Below are positions 1 through 12,176 of a stretch of DNA of 64,000 nucleotides, piece after piece. A model generated the notes under the pieces. It was not told where the DNA came from and searched no databases. It saw only the letters and a list, made by a program, of their open reading frames with translations. This DNA comes from Gigaspora rosea. Its lineage: Eukaryota > Glomeromycota > Glomeromycetes > Diversisporales > Gigasporaceae. Each line of letters begins with the position of its first letter. Position 1 is the stretch's first letter. Location: NCBI GenBank assembly GCA_003550325.1, contig QKWP01002020.1:27943-91942 (forward strand), given 5' to 3'. Position numbers and translations under genes: made by a program.

Positions 1-321
1 TTTCAAGAAGGTTAAGATTGGGATTAATGTAGTTTCTTTCACTCAAAGAGTTTGTGGGTAGTTCAATTTCTTCATCACTGAAGTCTTTTTCAAGTAAAGA
101 TTTATCGTAGATTTCTGGTATTGGGTAGTTGTTAGAACTGGTAGCAGTTAGTGATAGAGAAGTATTAAAGAAGAGTTGTACTTTAGAAGGAGATGAAGAT
201 ATGGTATCTGAAGTACTATAGTTTTCTTCTGTAGAGGCGCTCGCCGTATACTCGGTTCTCACAGTTGTGCAAGAAGCTAAAGTCTGCTCTGTACGTTGAG
301 TCTGACTGTCATTAATTAGTT
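1..321 (-). CDS. 3' part of an unknown gene, internal exon running off the left edge
   Basis: An uninterrupted minus-strand frame of about 107 codons runs from an acceptor-like AG at 323-322 off the left end of the window. The peptide is rich in Ser and Thr with Glu/Asp clusters (for example STEENYSTSDT and KDFSDEEIE) and no recognisable domain, so it is probably a disordered segment. There is no in-frame ATG, and a T-rich tract lies just upstream of the AG, so I read it as an internal or last exon. Continuous coding character, including GC-richer codons than the flanks, is the only support. No function can be assigned. Confidence 0.45.
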
Positions 322-551
322 CTTCCACGTAAAAAAAATAAATAAAATATTAATAAAGAACTTTATATGTTCATACTTATGTACATTTGAATTTGTTATT
401 ACTGCCCAGTTTTAATATTGTATTTAATAATCTCTAGTCGTTACTTGGAAAGGATAGCAATAGAAAATTAATAATTATTAGATTGAGCGAAATAGGAAGG
501 ATAAATATTCTCAACAATTTTTTTTATTATATAAAAGTAGTTTTTAAGTTA

Positions 552-886
552 GGGAAGTGCAGAAAATCACGTAGTTTTTTAGGGGGTGGGGTCCCCAAAG
601 ATCATGTCCTATATATATATATATATATAGTATAAATAGCCAATCATATTGAAGAAAATCGATTTTTAGTTAATCGCAGATAGTTGCTACATAGTAAAGT
701 CTAAATTTTACTAAGCAAATCGAAAACAGTTAATTACATAAACTTATTCAGCAGATCAAAATACACTATAGCTTATTTTCAGGTCAAAGATTTTTGAGTT
801 TTTTTAAATTTGATTGGTCAATTGTCCTATCACTAGGGGGGTCAGGGCCTATGTAAACCCTAATTACGTAATTTACTGCACTTTCC
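552..886. mobile_element. MITE with TTA target duplication (PIF/Harbinger-like)
   Basis: Terminal inverted repeats match over about 22 bp: GGGAAGTGCAG at 552 against the reverse complement of CTGCACTTTCC ending at 886. The element is flanked by TTA at 549-551 and 887-889. A 3-bp TTA/TAA duplication is the signature of PIF/Harbinger transposons; assignment to that superfamily is inference. There is no coding capacity. Part of its core (GTTGCTACATA... then TTCAGC, then ATCAAAATACAC) resembles the core of the elements at 7030 and 28072, although the ends differ. Confidence 0.7.
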
Positions 887-1175
887 TTAGCATTTAATCC
901 TGTCTAGATGTCAGTGCTACTATATAATTTGAGTTGTACTCTATATTTATATAAATTATCAAAAGTATAAACATTGGGATTTCAAACTTCTGTAAGTTAT
1001 TGAGTATATAGTATATAAGTAATATATATGTCTTGAGATTAGTTTTTTTTACTTTAAGATTCTATTTGAATCTAATTACAGTGGCCTACTATAATATTGA
1101 GTTAAATAAGCAAAATATAAAGCTAAGAATTGTATAAAATATTATTTAAATCTTAAGTTTTCAAATAAAAAAAAA

Positions 1176-1714
1176 GTTTGTAAAATTCTATGCAGTAGTT
1201 TTTTAAGTTAATTAAAGTTACACAACTTTGTGTAATGTTACACTTGTACGAAATAGGTAATTTTAAAAAACTAGTTATCATAATTACTCTATATTAAAAA
1301 AATTTTTTTATTAAGTAAACTAAATATAATTATTATACAAAATTTGTTCAGTATAATAAAAACTTTTAAAAAATTTTAAGCTAAATATTATTATTAAATA
1401 TAAAGTTAAATTTTTAAATTTAAAATTAACAAATTTCTAAAATACAAAAATTTTTATTATATTTAGTTATTTTATGAATATTTTTTTAAAAAATTTAAAA
1501 TTTTTAGAATATGTACAGTTTATTATGCTGAACAAATTTTACTTAGTAATTAAGTTTAGTTAACTAATAAAAAATTAAGTTTTATATATACTAAAAATTA
1601 AAGTTTATATTTATATTAAACTATATTAAAAACTAATAAATCGTACAAATGAAAAAATCTAAAAATTTTTTAAATTTAATTATTTTAAAAAGTACTGCAC
1701 AGAATTTTACAAAC
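1176..1714. mobile_element. AT-rich inverted-repeat element
   Basis: GTTTGTAAAATTCTATGCAG at 1176 is mirrored by the reverse complement of the block ending TTTTACAAAC at 1714. Inside, a second pair of inverted blocks (ATTTGTTCAGTATAATAAA near 1340 and its complement near 1530) makes the whole 540 bp foldable. It is almost pure A+T and has no ORF. No clear target duplication was found, so the ends are approximate. Confidence 0.55.
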
Positions 1715-1929
1715 GCTTTGTCTCTAGCTCTTTCACTATTGCTAGCACTAGCGCTTAAGAATACTCCTTTATTACAATCGGTTGAAATTAGTAAACCCAA
1801 AATTTTCTAAAAGAGTTAAAAATGAAGAATATCAATTACTAAACATAAGTGACAAGAGTAACCCAAATTTACATAAAAAGCAATAAAGCATACTACAAAG
1901 CACTAACGATTTTTTCTAAGCACTAATCA

Positions 1930-4060
1930 AATAAAGTTATACAGAGCCCAACAAATATAACATAGCCTATTTATAAATAATATGCAAATATACTAGCCAA
2001 TTACATGTTATTATACCAGGTATTAATGGAAAAACCACATAAATATACTTGCCACAAACTAGCATGAGGACTTTCTCATTTTTCAGAAATGCACAAGTTT
2101 GATCATGAGGTAGTTGACCAATTATAAAGCTGTTTATAACCATATGATACATGTTTTATCAAAACAGATAGATAATAGTTAAACAACCCAACCAATCAAC
2201 AGGTACAATTCAAATATTACAATTTTTTATTATTAAAAATTTTGCATTGTAAAGAATAAAATTATTCATCCTACAACTTACAAAATGCAAGAACTTAATT
2301 AATTGATAATCTATTTCCAAATGAGAAAGCTATATATAGTCAGACTTCTCTAAATGCTTGCCATTAGGACTGGGCATGAGTGTGCATTTATAGAAATATA
2401 TAAAAAATGTATAGCCAATCAGAAGAAAGAACCAATGCATATGATTGATAATACTTGTATTCAGAAATACTAAAACTAGATAATATTGGGTTTGTATTAT
2501 TTCATAACAATCACTTTACCAATATTACATTTTACTGCCAAGTACTCACTGACAAGTTCATTTTACTGACAGTTTGTTTAACCGAAGTTCATTTCACTAA
2601 CAAGTTCTTTTTTAAAAAGTACTCTAACTTTAGCTCTAATTCTATCTAATTCTACTCTGATCCTAACAACAATGACCAGAATTACTTTGTTGGTGAAATG
2701 AGCTTCAGTGAAATAAACTATTAGTAAAATGAACATGTTGGTGAATAATTGTTAGTTAAGTGATTGTTGATTAATTAATTGCCAATCAATGATATTTGTA
2801 TTACCTATAGTTTCGTGGTTAAAATAAAAAAAAAGAGTTATTAAAATGAATTGCTCCTTTTCTTAAATACTTATCAAAAAATTGATTGAATAATTATCAA
2901 TTACTTTATTTATCAAACAATTGAACACCGTGATTATTGATTTTCAATTTTTGACTACCTCTAGCTGCTGTCAAAATTTAATTGGGCCTAATCAAAATAG
3001 AAAACAGAATTACTTGTAATCAAAAATCTGAGGAATCATTTAATCACATAATATTATGAACGAAGTTCACAGAAAAATCTTAAAATAAATATTCTAATTA
3101 TACGATCTTTTAGCATTTTAATTGATCAAAATTTTTATATAAATCATATGCATGCATTAATAGAGGTACATATATAAGTTCGGGACTACAAAATATATGC
3201 ACATGCAGAGGTTGGAGGGTGTGCACTTATCATTAAGTCCCAAGCTTGGGACCAGGCTAAGGTGTGCACTTTAGAAGGATGTGCACTTAGTGAGATCTGA
3301 CTATATAATAAATTGTGATGTGCAAATCTATATGATTTACTATATAAAATTGCTAAGCTACAAATACCACTTTATGAAAAGTGATATTATTTTTCTACTA
3401 AGTAAAGATATCTTCAATTTCAAAATAAACTTGTAGAGCATCATTTTCTAATTTTAATATAGTAATATTATTAAAATCTGTTTAGTTAATACAAAGATAT
3501 TGCTATAAAATAATTTGCCAACTAATATAAACCAACTATTGTTTATGTGAAATGGCATTTTTGACTATAATAAATCTTATAGTTATGTGCATCACAATTT
3601 ACTATATATGGTTATATATGGTTCTCTTATTTGAAAACAGATCATTAATTAAAAAAGTTTTTGTAACAGGTTACATATCCTTTATTAATATTTTTTTAAT
3701 TTTTTATATAATTAATAAAGCTATATTATCATATATAAAATAGTTTTTATTGACCCAAACATCTTCTAAAGAACACATACAACTTTCAAAAATAGTCTGC
3801 AAAAACCTACAAATAAAATAAACAAGCTGATTATTTAAATAATAATAATAATAAAAAAAAGAAAAATAACATTAAGCTTTATGAATTAAGCTATACAATA
3901 TATTTTTATTACCTCTTACTATACAGTAAATAGTACATCAACTCTCAATAAATCTACTCTTTATTGTGTAATCCAACATAATGCAACTAGATTTCTTGAA
4001 GTAATACTTGCTATGAAGCTATTTTACTAGTAAAGTGTTGCATTAACAATAATTTTTTTA
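1930..4060. repeat. Non-coding dispersed repeat, long copy
   Basis: Several blocks here recur in the same order at 26090-26760: the block around 2060-2200 (GACTTTCTCATTTTTC, AAAACAGATAGATAAT), the block around 3640-3790, and the block at 3895-4050 (TTTTATTACCTCTTACTATAC, then GAAGCTATTTTA). Parts also recur at 10076-10245. The copy is interrupted by the GACAA-motif element at 2488-2787. No ORF longer than shadows is present. It is probably a non-autonomous transposon or its remains, of unknown class; the outer ends are not resolved. Confidence 0.5.
2488..2787. mobile_element. MULE-like MITE of the GACAA-motif family (mutated copy)
   Basis: It starts GGGTTTGTATTATTT and ends ATTGCCAATC, matching the ends of the well-defined copy at 48541-48783. 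Both arms are made of repeats of a word like CACTGACAAGTTCATTT, running forward in the left half and as the reverse complement in the right half. The flanking 9-mers (GATAATATT, AATGATATT) are similar but not identical, so the target duplication has decayed. Confidence 0.6.
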
Positions 4061-7029
4061 AGTTTGCTATGATCTAAAAATTTTGGTTTTACAATACTAC
4101 ACTATATAAATACTTGTATAATGTTGATACTTGGATTCAAATGTCCTCATGCTCTACAACTTTCACTCTTTACACTTGCAAGCAAATCAATCATCAGAAA
4201 TTTGCATAGACATGAATATACACATACACAAGATATAAATATACCTAAATTTTACTATAACATGAGAGAAAAAAAAAGACACCAATGATTATAAATAATA
4301 AAACAGCCCTATCTAGCACAATGAATATGGCAAAAGCAAGCCAGATAGTGCCACAGATTAACCTTTCAAAAATTAATGCAAACACAAAAGCGTATATTGA
4401 CTTGGTATGCCAGATATTAGCAAATTCAATTATTGACTCGATCAAGCCCTATATTGACCAAATATAAGCTTGGAAATTAATATAATTAGCAAATTAAATG
4501 AGCACTTGGATGCATATATAAAACAACAACAAACCCAGAACACCCAAATAAAGAAAAATCTTCATATCTATACTTGAACACAACTACAAGACAACCCAGC
4601 TGCTGCCTTTAGAAGCAACTCTATAACCCAAAAAGAGCCTATCTTAACAAAATAATTGTTCACTAATATCTATTTTAAATGATTTTATTATTAGCACAGC
4701 TAAGCAACCAAATAAGAAAAGTACTGCATTTTTGAATGAAGCTGAAAAATGTTTCTTTACAGCAAAGCTATAAAATTCAAAGCACTACATGCATATACTA
4801 TTTTTGAACTACAGTAACCTCGCCAATCTTCCTCTTGTTTATAGTTTCTACAATTACCAAGCAGCCAGCATTGAACAAATACACTGGTAGTGGGTTCTAA
4901 ACTGGAATAAGGACCAAAAAATAATAGAAATGTTGTCCAACAAGTTGAATCTACCTTCCCATCTATGAAAAGCTATTGTTTTTGGCTTTTATATAGACTT
5001 ACATAAGTTCAAATACAAAAATTTGAAAGCAAACCTAAAATAATATCTATAAACAAACTTTTAATACTACCAAAAGAGGTATTATTGCTATTTAAAAGTG
5101 CAACTATTCTCAAAATTTACAAACATTGCAGACTGGTTACTTACTTTAAATTATATATGGATTCTGTTTTAATTATCTACCTAATAGAGAGCATGAATTA
5201 AATGCTTACAGAGATAACATCAACATGCTTTGTGTAAAACATGACTTCTTGGCAGTGGCATTGTATAACAAAGACCAAAGATTGCATTTGATAAGCAACT
5301 AAGATATAACCTTAATAGATTGAGATATTGAGGCTAAGAGTGAAAACTTCAATATGTCAACTATTAAGAAAAATCATTCCAATACTTAGTAACACTTAGT
5401 AAAATAAAAAAAATGATATTACATGGTATAACAGAAGACAAATTTGTCTTAACTAAAAGAGATCAACTGTCAATATGTTCACATATATCTAATATGCAAA
5501 AAATTGGGCCAAGCAAAAATGTTATTTTAATAGGGCTTTAACAAACAAATTATAAGGCTAAAACTCCAACAACAAATAAAATAAAAAAATAAAAAAAAAG
5601 AAAAAAAAGCATAAAACACTCCCAAATATATATATATATATATATATAAGTTATATATATATACACAATATATATATACACAACACAAAAAGTACAAGTT
5701 GAAAACCACACAAAAATATATAAAATACAAAATGTACAAGCTAGAAGAATATACAAAAGAAATCAAAAAAGTTAAAGCAATACAGATATATGCACATATA
5801 GATTGCAATATAACTAACATAATTAGGAGAGTCTACATGCAGCAATAGCTATAACAATACAGTATGCAGATCAACAAAAAAAAGAAAAAAAGAAAAATGA
5901 TATAAAGCAAAGCAAAAAATATGAGCCATGCAAAAACCAAAAAAAAATAAATATATATATATATATAAATCAATAAATAATGTGATATAAACAATGCAAA
6001 CAATTTTACTAACTCATATGCCATCAATTACCAATTCCTCAGCTATACAGAAACAGCTACATACAAACCTCTGCAATACTCTATACAATTCAAAATATTA
6101 TACAATATAACAACTGATAAAGCTCCTATTTTACAATCAGTAAATGAGACTATTTTAGTGGTGCTTTCTCACTAGTCTCTCATTGCATTCTCTAACTAAC
6201 ACCAAACAGCACCTTATATTGCAACTAGACCCACACTACTTCAATATATAAATCTCTATCAATATCAAAACCTTCCAAAGCCTTACAACCTTATACCCAA
6301 ACTGACAATTTATCAACTACCTGGAAAACGGCATTACAAATAGGTTCAGATTCAACTTCAGAAGGGCCTGAACAAAACTTATTCAAGAAAACCTAAAATC
6401 TATTAACACCTTTCCTGAAGCATTTCAAACCTATATTGAGATAAAATAATTAACAAACAAATTTGTGGCCCATTTTAAGAAAACAGCATGCTTTGTGAAA
6501 CCTTTCAAACAAATTCATGCAAATTAGTAGAAAAAAGGACACTAATTCCATAATATACAGAGTTATCTATCATTTAACTTTTCCCCAAATAGAAGCATTA
6601 ATAACAGAATTAACAAGAAAGAATACTCTACAAAATACAAAAATGTAAGCCATGAATTTACTGGATAAACCACTTCAGCAGTAGTAGCACAGCTGGTAGC
6701 ACCCTGTTAAAATAGATATCAAGAATGCCTACTTCATACTTCTAGTTCACACAGTAGACCAGCTTTTACAAGGATTTTCTTATAATAACAATAGCTTTGT
6801 CATCTTATTGGTGTTACTATTCTTGGAGTTTCATTATTGTTACTGGTGTTGGATTATTTACTTTGACAAAGTTTTTATTTTTGGAATTGAACTTCTGGAA
6901 AAATTTTCTGCTACTTTGCCAAGATTATAGCTTGGGTCTCAATTAAGCATAGAGCCTTTGCAATAATACACTATGTAGATAACTTTTTTATAATCTTCTC
7001 AATGGATAGTTTACAAGAACTTTGACAAT
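4060..7029. other. Gene-free AT-rich stretch with microsatellites
   Basis: No ORF with coding character is visible on either strand. It contains dinucleotide TA runs (about 5625-5680 and 5950-5970) and A-rich tracts; the 60-97 residue minus-strand frames across them are Tyr/Ile/Phe runs encoded by the microsatellite. The block at 4140-4210 repeats sequence also present at 10200-10245. Confidence 0.6.
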
Positions 7030-7337
7030 TACTGTATATTTCCAAAAATAAGCTACTCTGAAAATAAGCTACCCCTAATTTTTTTCAAAAAACGTGTTGG
7101 CAGTTGCTACATATAAAACTTTTTTTTGCTAAGTAAACTTCAAAAGTTCGATTAAGTAAAGTTGTTCAGCGCATCAAAATACACTTATAATAAAAATTTG
7201 GTGTTATTTGGACAACTTTTTATTAGTACATTTTTCAATTTTTTCAAACTGTCTATATGCTAAAAATAAGCTACTCCACGTTTTTTTGTGTAATTTTTGA
7301 CCAAAAAAAGGTAGCTTATTTTTAGGAATATATGGTA
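7030..7337. mobile_element. MITE with AAAATAAGCTAC ends, TA target
   Basis: The left end TACTGTATATTTCC followed by AAAAATAAGCTAC is mirrored by GTAGCTTATTTTTAGGAATA and then TATGGTA on the right. The element is about 308 bp, has no ORF, and aligns over its whole length with the copy at 28072-28390, including the core GTTGCTACATATAAAACTTT and TTTGGACAACTTTTTATTAG. TA at both edges suggests a Tc1/mariner-type target. Confidence 0.7.
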
Positions 7338-8823
7338 TTTGCATTCTTGATACTATTAATATTCTCTATAAAGTATCAAAATTGGAAAAACTAAGACCTT
7401 TCTAGGTGTGATACTGGATACAGTATCCATAACAGTATCTATACCCACTAGAAAAAAAAATTAATTCTTCTACTTGACCAATAGATATTCAGAAAATGTG
7501 TTTTTAGAAAGGCCTCCAATTCTTGGTTAGCTCACTAGTCTGGGCATGCCAAATAATTCTACAAGGACCCTTATTCATACAAAAACTTATTCAAGCACAA
7601 AATTTAGACCACTCTTTCAGGTTTCACATAACACATAATACAATCCATAAAGACTGATATTCAATAGTAGTTATCAACAATACAAACCTGAACTAGTATC
7701 CAACTTCTACAGGATTGCACATAGTACTCCCATATACCATAAATCTATTTACAGATACTTCAAATATAGGGGGAAGTACAACATTTCAAAACAGCTTTAC
7801 CACCTTTATATGGTTCAACAAACTCGATTTATCTGCAACTAATATGCAAATATGAGAACTGCTAACTACCCTAAGTGCCATATGAACCTTTGTCTCTATG
7901 TAGTAAAGAAAAAAGCTCAAAATTTGAACTAACAATCTAGCTAATGTTGAAGCATATTATACAGGTTACTATAAGAACCTAACCTTCAATGATCTAATAG
8001 CTAGCATATACATGATCCAAATTTAGGCAATTTCTCAATAAAAATCAAACATATACCAGAAATAGACAACCAGAATGCATACTTGCTTTCTCACAATATG
8101 CACCATGAATACATTGCAAATAACCCTCTAGCATGATATTTTCTACCAGATACTCCTAAAAAATATAGGCATCTAATTATCTTTATATTTTCTTTTAAAC
8201 AATAGAAAGAGCAATTCAGAACTTTCACAGAGTGAACTACTACTGGCCAATACTGATAAATTTAACCCTTTTAACACCAACCTTCTTTTAACAAACAAGC
8301 TGCACTTATTTTAAACATTGATACACCAATTAATGAATTATATGAAGCTATTATTAAACAATTTGAAAAATTGCTAACCAATGGCAAAATAACTATAACT
8401 CTATCTGGCTGGTTTCCAAAGACTCACAAATCAAATATATTACCTTTCTTTACAAAACAGTCTTATCCACTATGATTCTATTATACTTAGCAGTACTAAA
8501 ACACTATCACAAACATAACTATTATAACTGGACAAGCATCTAAACTGATCCTTTTATAATCCAACTTTTAAAGCTATTAGCTCATTCCATTTTTACTTTC
8601 TTATTAAACAAAAAGCACATATTACCTACCAATATCTTACATCAATCAGATCCAAAATTATTATGACAGACCCTACAAATATCTGTTTTGGGCAGTGGTA
8701 CTTTTAGTCTTTTATGGACTAGCTTGCCTAGAAGAGCTTCTGCCAAACAATCAATTAGACTTATTCAAAGTTCTATCATGAGCTGCATTAAATTTTAAGA
8801 AAACTGTCAATATTACTTTGACC
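7338..8823. other. Gene-free stretch with one coding-like relic
   Basis: Mostly anonymous AT-rich DNA. On the plus strand about 8290-8472 a frame reads NIDTPINELYEAIIKQFEKL and continues LLTNGKITITLSGWFPKTHK before a stop. Codon choice looks protein-like, so it may be a fragment of an old transposon or host gene, but I do not recognise it. A second weaker fragment lies at about 8540-8665 (TDPFIIQLLKLLAHSIF). Confidence 0.3.
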
Positions 8824-9129
8824 AGGTGGCAATCAATTAATTGACAATCACTTCACTAACATAATATTTCACTAACAATTATTCATCGACAAGTTTATTT
8901 TATTGACAGTTTATTTCACTGAAGCTCATTTTACCAACAAAGTAATTCTGTTCATTTTCGTTAGGTTCAGGGTAGAATTAGGTCTAAAGTTAGGGTGCTT
9001 TTTGAAAAAAACTTGCCAGTGAAATGAACTTCAGTGAAACAAACTGTCAGTAAAATGAACTTGTCAGTAAGTATTTGTCAGTAAAATGTTAAGTTGGTAA
9101 AGTAATTGTCAGCGAAATAATATGAACCC
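8824..9129. mobile_element. MULE-like MITE of the GACAA-motif family with 9-bp TSD
   Basis: Flanked by a perfect 9-bp duplication, ACTTTGACC at 8815-8823 and 9130-9138. Compared with the reference copy at 48541, this one lies in the opposite orientation: it begins AGGTGGCAATC and ends ATATGAACCC. Both arms are built from degenerate repeats of TCACTGACAAGTTCATTT-type words. It is 306 bp and non-coding. The 9-bp duplication is typical of Mutator-like elements. Confidence 0.82.
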
Positions 9130-9350
9130 ACTTTGACCTCATTTAACTGATTAGAACAAAGGTTCACAAACCTGCTAACTGTGCAGCATTAATTAAAATT
9201 TAACAAATGACTTGTTATGTCTAGTATGTGCATTAAAAACATATGCATACTACAGAACACAACTATTATATGCCAACAACTGCTCTTTGCTTTTTGCTAA
9301 ATCTAACAGGTCCTGGGCTATGAAATACTAGTTTATAACTAAATTAAAAA

Positions 9351-9683
9351 CTACTGCCTAATGAAAATATAGCAGGGCACAGTTTTCATACAGGAGGAAT
9401 GATTAAACTTGTAATGCAAGGTGTCCAACTTGTATTAATTCAAAAAATCAATAAGTGGGACTCTGAGTTATTCTACAGATACATTAGAGACCACTCAGCA
9501 ACTATTGCATCAATTCTCATATTTGAACTCTGCAAGCAAATTATCAAAAAACTAACCTTTCTCCTCATAGTCACTGAAAGAAGATACCCCCCAAAAAAAA
9601 GAGAGAGAAAGACAAGATGGGCAGCAATACAAGTGCTACAAATAGCAAAAAAAAAAAGAAGAAGAAAAAACCGGCTCAAATGA
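9351..9683 (+). pseudogene. Relic of a tyrosine recombinase, C-terminal end
   Basis: An open frame reads NENIAGHSFHTGGMIKLVMQ, then GVQLVLIQKINKWDSELFYR and YIRDHS. This follows the C-terminal layout of tyrosine recombinases of Crypton and DIRS elements: the HxxR box (here HSFH, so the catalytic Arg is lost), a GxPxxxIQxxxxW segment, and the catalytic Tyr in a FYRYI context. Upstream the frame meets a stop within a few codons, so the N-terminal and core domains, with the first catalytic Arg, are missing. The tail becomes a lysine/arginine run on an A-rich tract and is probably non-native. Nearby repeats with GTTGAC/GTCAAC hairpins could be its non-autonomous partners, but that is speculation. 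Confidence 0.6.
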
Positions 9684-9691
9684 CAGAATTA

Positions 9692-9981
9692 CGAAATCTC
9701 TTTAGAACATGCTTATGATTCTGCCATTTTAATAGCCAGCTTGCTTCAACAGATGGGAAACACTAGCTGTTATTCACATTAACAATGTTTATCAATTTTC
9801 TACCTGGTCTGTTTCAGCAATCCTCATGCAATTATTATTGCTAATTTTTGGAAAAAATGCCACTTCAGTGCCTATTATTACACATGTATTAACACAATAT
9901 AAATAATAAATTATATCCTGGCTCCTTATTGAGCCAGCCCAGCCAAACACATAAGCACAAGAAATGTTTTTCATAGAAGTT
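9692..9981. repeat. Direct repeat copy 1 with CTGGCTC hairpin
   Basis: About 280 bp shared with 10264-10526. Both contain CATTTTAAYAGCCAGCTTGC, a GGGAAAC motif, an ATTATATCCTGGCTC stretch, and a hairpin with stem CTGGCTC/GAGCCAG and a 6-nt loop at about 9918-9937. The block GCCAGCTTGCTTCA...GGGAAAC...AGCTG is itself an imperfect palindrome and resembles the GC-richer block at 20825-20925. Probably part of a non-autonomous element. Confidence 0.6.
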
Positions 9982-10263
9982 GACTATAAAGTCAACTATT
10001 TGAAAAACCTAGTGACCCGAGCATAGGAATGGGGCACTCAAGTGGGGATGTCAATGCATGAGCCAATCAGGTGGAGTTACACAGAGCCCAACAAACATAA
10101 CACAGCATATCAACAATTATCATGCAAACACACTAGCTGATTACATGATGTTACACCAGACATCAATGGAAAAAACACATAAATACACTTGTCACAAACA
10201 CACTCTTTCCACTCACAAGTAAATCAATCATCAGAAATTTGCCCACCCACCTCTCCACAAAAA

Positions 10264-10526
10264 TCAACATACTCATGACTGAACATGCTCATCATTTTGC
10301 CATTTTAACAGCCAGCTTGCTTCAGCAGGAGGGAAACCACCAGCTGATATTCACATTAAAAATGTTTATTAATTTTTCACCTGGTCTGTTTTGGCAACCA
10401 CCGTGCTTCAATGCCTATTATTTTACACATGTATTAACACAATATAAATAATAAATTATATCCTGGCTCCTTATTGAGCCAGCCCAGCCAAACACATAAG
10501 TGTGAGAAATGTTTTTTGTAAAAATA
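10264..10526. repeat. Direct repeat copy 2 with CTGGCTC hairpin
   Basis: Second copy of the block at 9692-9981, in the same orientation, with the hairpin at about 10462-10481. The roughly 290 bp between the copies carries GTTGACTATAAAGTCAAC (a short palindrome) and then a stretch that recurs near 1940-2060. The arrangement, palindromic start and hairpin end in tandem, resembles head-to-tail insertion of a non-autonomous element, but ends and class are not resolved. Confidence 0.55.
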
Positions 10527-10852
10527 AATTTAATAATGTGCACTATATAGTTGATAATAAATTAAAAATGCACATTATATTTAATAACATGTGCGGCATA
10601 CGAACTATAAATTTAAAATTATGTGGAATGTGCACATAATTTTGATTCTGAATTTTCTCCCTGCTTACGGCCCGCTTCTGAGATATGATTATGTGACCGA
10701 GAATCTGTTGCTTACATTATGACCAATTGACCAAAGTCACCTCCAAATAGCATATCTTGATTTTGCAGAAAAGTATGACGTAAACGTTGAACAATGATTG
10801 CAAAAAGTCATGTTGTTATTATATACACGTAGAATTTTATAACGATATATAA

Positions 10853-11020
10853 TTATAAATATATAATTAATAATATTTGTACGTATGTTCCCTTAACGCT
10901 GTTTTCAACATTTGTACGTTCATCTTGATTTGTATTCTCCTCCTCCAATTGACGTTTACGACGAGCATGTTTTTTTTCTGACTCGCTTTTTCTATATGCT
11001 AATTGCTGTTCCTGAGACAT
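10853..11020 (-). CDS. Small basic ORF, possible exon of a larger gene
   Basis: A 55-codon minus-strand frame starts MSQEQQLAYRKSESEKKHAR and continues RKRQLEEENTNQDERTNVEN before turning hydrophobic and stopping. The K/R-rich then E-rich first 35 residues look like real coding sequence; the hydrophobic tail over AT-rich DNA could be read-through into an intron. Similar basic, glutamate-rich N-termini occur in Rhizophagus multicopy transposon-linked proteins, but this is memory of style only. No function is assigned. Confidence 0.35.
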   Translation of the reverse strand: MSQEQQLAYRKSESEKKHARRKRQLEEENTNQDERTNVENSVKGTYVQILLIIYL

Positions 11021-12167
11021 CGAACTTTTTCGTCGTCATCTATCTTCAATTCTTTTATTTTTGTATTTTAATATTTATTCAATTGAAAGATTCCAATATG
11101 ATTAACCGCAATAAAAATTTTCAACATAATAATCAAATTTTGATTACAGTATAATTACGTATTTTATGACATATTTTATGACATATTTTATGATACTATT
11201 TTTTGATGGTATTTTAAAATAAGCTTTGTAATGAGCTTTATACATTAGGTAACCGTCTAAAATTTTTTTTTTATATACTGTACAATATCGTAATTTAATG
11301 AAATAAATATAAGCTTTAAAAGTCCGTTACTTATTTGAACTAAGATTTTGGTATTCAGATACTGAACCTGATTTAGGGTCAATTTTTGGATACGCAACTC
11401 TAAAATCTGGATCGGTTGAGGGCATTTCTAAAAATTCGTAGAGTATGGCTTTAAGGCTTCCACTTCGTTTCCCTCAGCTTCAGCCAATTATAATACTGTA
11501 AATTAATTTTCAGAGGAGTTAAACCTCATTATTCTTGTGAATTAAATTATATTATTGATTTAATTTCCCATAATTTATTTTATCATTATTTGCGCTAACA
11601 ACTATACTTCAACTATTTTATTACTAATTATAATTGTATTTAGCATTGTTATATCATATATTGTTATTATTTTATGCCCAGCTTCTATTTTTTATTCTTA
11701 ACCATACTGTTGACAATAGGGTGATTTTAGATTACGCATAGGAGTTATAGCATGTGTGAGACAAGGTAAAAAAATTTGAAATAAAATAAAAATACAATCG
11801 GGCTATCTGGTATTGTTTTGTCTGTGAAAAAAGCTGTCGGTAAAATAACTATTTATGAAACGAACTTGTCCGTGAATTAATCGACTGTAAAATAAGCTTG
11901 CCGATAAATTAATTCTCTGTGAACTAAATTGTCTGCGAAGTGATTGTTGTTGAGTGATCGAAACAGAGCGAATTTGATACCATTAAATAAAATATTAAAT
12001 GAAACTCAATATATCGAATTAATGTATCTAAATAAATCGCATTAAACGTAATTTGAATCTTAAGGCGGTCTATTGATAACGATAGAGAGAGTTTACATAT
12101 TCTCACTTGATTTTGTTTCATCATATGATATTACATACTGTATCAGAGTAACACGAATACCAAATCC
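11021..12167. other. Gene-free stretch with degenerate GACAA-type element
   Basis: No convincing ORF. Around 11165-11195 a short word (TATTTTATGACA) repeats three times. About 11810-11960 contains GTCTGTGAAAAAAGCTGTCGG-type repeats on one strand, a worn copy of the GACAA-motif element family, without recognisable ends. Confidence 0.45.
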
Positions 12168-12176
12168 AATATACAC

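Noticed and set aside
5527..6027. Tyr/Ile/Phe-rich minus-strand frames resembling membrane proteins
   Set aside because: They are translations of TA and A-rich microsatellites; no start context, no domain, no codon bias.
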